This document shows, piece after piece, positions 63,771 to 64,000 of a stretch of DNA of 64,000 bases (its first letter is position 1; the number at the start of each line of letters is the position of its first letter). The notes under the pieces are model-generated. The model was given only the letters and a program-made list of their open reading frames with translations, was not told the origin of the DNA and ran no database searches. A program made the position numbers and the translations under genes. Source of the stretch: Tetracentron sinense (Eukaryota > Streptophyta > Magnoliopsida > Trochodendrales > Trochodendraceae); contig CM026564.1 in the NCBI GenBank assembly GCA_015143295.1, positions 12,636,416 through 12,700,415 of the forward strand, written 5' to 3'.

Positions 63771-64000
63771 ACCATAGTTAAGGGTATGGTTAAGTCCAAG
63801 GTGGGCCCAGGGGCTAAGCAGGGCCTAAAGTGGCCTCCTACTAGGCTTGGGCCCCTACAAAAGCCCAGAATTGAAATAAAGTTAATGTCGGTGATGGAAT
63901 TATCGACCTTTAAGCCTGTATTTCCAACTGTGGTTTGCACACTATTAACTAAGGTTAGATGCTAATCCTGGATGCTCTGAAGGCATGGGGATGAAGAGGA
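63771..64000 (+). mobile_element. Tat/Ogre-like LTR, part after S3
   Basis: It resumes AACCATAGTTAAGGG-type motifs seen before S3. No coding frame is recognised. It runs off the window. Confidence 0.5.

Overview
The window looks like heterochromatic DNA of a flowering plant. It is almost entirely LTR retrotransposons, many inserted into one another. The families are plant lineages: Ty3/gypsy chromoviruses with a C-terminal chromodomain (Tekay/Del-like), Ty1/copia elements of SIRE/Maximus type, a Tat/Ogre-like LTR and a LINE tail. I see no host gene, tRNA, rRNA or CRISPR array. The species cannot be named from the sequence.

Layout. 1-3360: LTR whose start lies outside the window. 3364-6809: two diverged copia-type LTR remnants, probably head to head. 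6836-8169: chromovirus fragment (gag end, protease, RT). 8193-8357: Tat/Ogre LTR scrap on the minus strand. 8358-23918: a degenerate minus-strand chromovirus (E5) whose 3' LTR is split by E2 (8882-18801), a young full-length minus-strand chromovirus with TSD CTTCG. 23919-29077: minus-strand SIRE element. 29078-40500: plus-strand chromovirus E3, interrupted by solo LTR S1 (32352-35772, TSD GTACG). 40573-40679: a perfect 49-bp-arm hairpin. 40680-48821: a minus-strand SIRE LTR split by chromovirus E4 (41313-48381, TSD CTTAA). 48822-51540: two minus-strand gypsy LTR pieces. 51788-53973: solo LTR S2 (TSD CCTTA). 53979-56582: unclassified LTR-like DNA. 56583-60654: head-to-head SIRE LTRs, one carrying a LINE tail and the other followed by PBS and gag. 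60655-64000: Tat/Ogre LTR containing solo LTR S3 (61530-63765, TSD ATTTA).

Three recurring structures stand out. (1) The long chromovirus LTRs share one architecture: a cluster of short repeated motifs, a TATA-like box, a short exon ending at a GT donor, an intron of about 0.7-1.8 kb, an acceptor, and a conserved acidic frame of about 40 codons with the core PFDxC..PWxEE. In several LTRs the intron also carries a CATATC/GATATG palindrome and a hairpin-rich minisatellite, and in most a CTGAG/CTCAG hairpin just before the acceptor. The frame varies largely at synonymous sites between diverged LTRs. (2) Gag and Pol are separated by a spliceosomal intron of about 140-146 nt. In E2, removing it restores the frame exactly; unspliced RNA would stop just after Gag. 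(3) The 14-unit tandem array in the first LTR shows compensatory changes at the ends of each unit, as expected for selected hairpins.

Working model (inference): the LTR drives transcription from the box next to the motif cluster. The LTR intron is then kept or removed, which affects the small frame because its ATG lies inside the intron. The second intron sets the Gag to Gag-Pol ratio. All copies here carry stops or deletions; E2 is the closest to intact.
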